Source: JBARRO01 sp049644265 (GTDB lineage Bacteria > Bacteroidota > Ignavibacteria > UBA10030). From it: a stretch of 14,581 bases of DNA. The translations under genes and the position numbers were made by a program. Under the pieces are notes generated by a model, which searched no databases, was not told where the DNA came from, and worked only from the letters and a program-made list of their open reading frames with translations. Below, in pieces: positions 13,793-14,581 of the stretch (the stretch's first letter is position 1; each line of letters opens with the position of its first letter). The DNA is taken from the NCBI GenBank assembly GCA_049644265.1, contig JBARRO010000129.1, positions 1 to 14,581 of the forward strand. The letters run 5' to 3'.

Positions 13793-14581
13793 TGCGGATC
13801 GCTTCGATCGACATCGGCACCAATACGATTCTCATGCTCATCGCCGACGTTCAGCCGGATGGCTCACTCCGGTTTGTGCGGGACGAACATGTTATCGCAC
13901 GCCTTGGCAGAGGGGTTGATGAGCAGAAAACCATACTTCGCGAGTCATTTGAGAGGGTGTCGCAAACCCTAGCCGAATACAAAACAATAGCGAAGACGGA
14001 GCGATGCGATAAGATCTTTGTCTGCGGGACGAGCGCTTTGCGCGATGCAAGGAATCAAAAGGACTTTTTGGAGTTTATTCGGAAACGATTGGGATTGGAG
14101 ATTCGGGTCTTAAGCGGGAAGGAAGAGGCGGAGTTGACTTACCGGGGAGGCGTTTCGGGATTTTTCGAGGAGGGAAAAGAAAAGCAGTTTGCAGTGTTGG
14201 ATATAGGGGGAGGAAGCACAGAGCTGACGTCCGGAGTCAACGATCAGATTCTCAACGCACAAAGCCTTGAGATCGGCAGTGTGAGATTGACGGAACGTTT
14301 TCTCAAGACCTCGCCGCCGGAATCCGGGGGACTTGAAGCAGCTCGTGATGAAATCCGCCGACACGTCATTCCCCTGCCTCAATTGAAAGCGGGTGCCATG
14401 GTCGTTGGTGTTGCAGGGACCCTGACGACTCTCGCCGCAATGGATCTTGCGTTGCCGGTCTACGACAGGAAAAAGGTCGACGGGCATCCGTTGGCATTAG
14501 CCACCGTGCAGAGCGCATTCGATCTTTTGAAGACCAAAACGCTCGAAGAGATCAGGAGTATTCCTCAGGTCCTTCCACAGC
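13792..14581 (+). CDS. Ppx/GppA phosphatase family protein (3' end outside window)
   Basis: The visible 263 residues belong to the Ppx/GppA family of the ASKHA fold. These enzymes hydrolyse polyphosphate or convert pppGpp to ppGpp; which of the two applies here cannot be told. Motifs are DIGTNT (7-12, phosphate 1), GTSALRDA (79-86), LSGKEEAELTYRGG (107-120), DIGGGSTE (137-144, phosphate 2), SLEIGSVRLTERF (158-170) and GVAGTLTT (206-213). The family's short form has about 300-320 residues, so roughly 40-60 are missing beyond the window. It starts within the prmA stop (TGATG). The part from about 13950 to 14220 uses more TTG, GGG/GGA, AGG and ATA codons than the flanking parts. Confidence 0.94.
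   Translation, partial: MRIASIDIGTNTILMLIADVQPDGSLRFVRDEHVIARLGRGVDEQKTILRESFERVSQTLAEYKTIAKTERCDKIFVCGTSALRDARNQKDFLEFIRKRLGLEIRVLSGKEEAELTYRGGVSGFFEEGKEKQFAVLDIGGGSTELTSGVNDQILNAQSLEIGSVRLTERFLKTSPPESGGLEAARDEIRRHVIPLPQLKAGAMVVGVAGTLTTLAAMDLALPVYDRKKVDGHPLALATVQSAFDLLKTKTLEEIRSIPQVLPQ

Overview
The window is a stretch of bacterial chromosome of roughly 50-55% GC that carries mostly housekeeping genes. I see no phage, plasmid, CRISPR or defence module. SecA has the large insertions typical of the Bacteroidota/Chlorobiota (FCB) group, PrmA has the 'FGTGHHETT' and 'NWNRTWEK' variants common there, and the gap repeats are of a kind common in Ignavibacteria-like environmental genomes. My best guess is a Chlorobiota/Ignavibacteria-related organism. 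This is an inference and has not been checked against a database.

Left part (1-9496, genes on the minus strand, read from right to left): secA; an orphan PII gene (glnB); era; a DUF1015 gene; an EamA-type membrane transporter; methylmalonyl-CoA epimerase; uvrC; and tRNA-Val(CAC). The last three protein genes are very tightly packed (4-bp overlap, then an 8-bp gap) and look co-transcribed. A perfect hairpin with a T-rich tail separates glnB from era.

Right part (9497-14581, plus strand): a 151-bp divergent gap with a candidate promoter, then a PBP4-type D-Ala-D-Ala carboxypeptidase lipoprotein, a zinc M28/glutaminyl-cyclase-like lipoprotein, an unrecognised four-helix membrane protein, prmA, and a Ppx/GppA phosphatase cut by the window end. 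The last three are joined by stop/start overlaps (TGATG) or short gaps.

The most unusual material is between genes. At least six short repeat types occur: heptamer arrays, a hexamer array, GCCCGCCTGCC hairpins, a CGGATT repeat, an ACCTCG-GGGATAGGAA motif and an inverted-repeat element of the 'cacaaaag' kind. Several touch gene ends. One has put a split, partial copy of the tRNA-Val 3' end beside the intact gene. One lies inside the open 5' end of the M28 gene. One lies where the transporter's start codon would be expected. I found no convincing new multi-gene system; the repeats and their effects on gene ends are the points to follow up.
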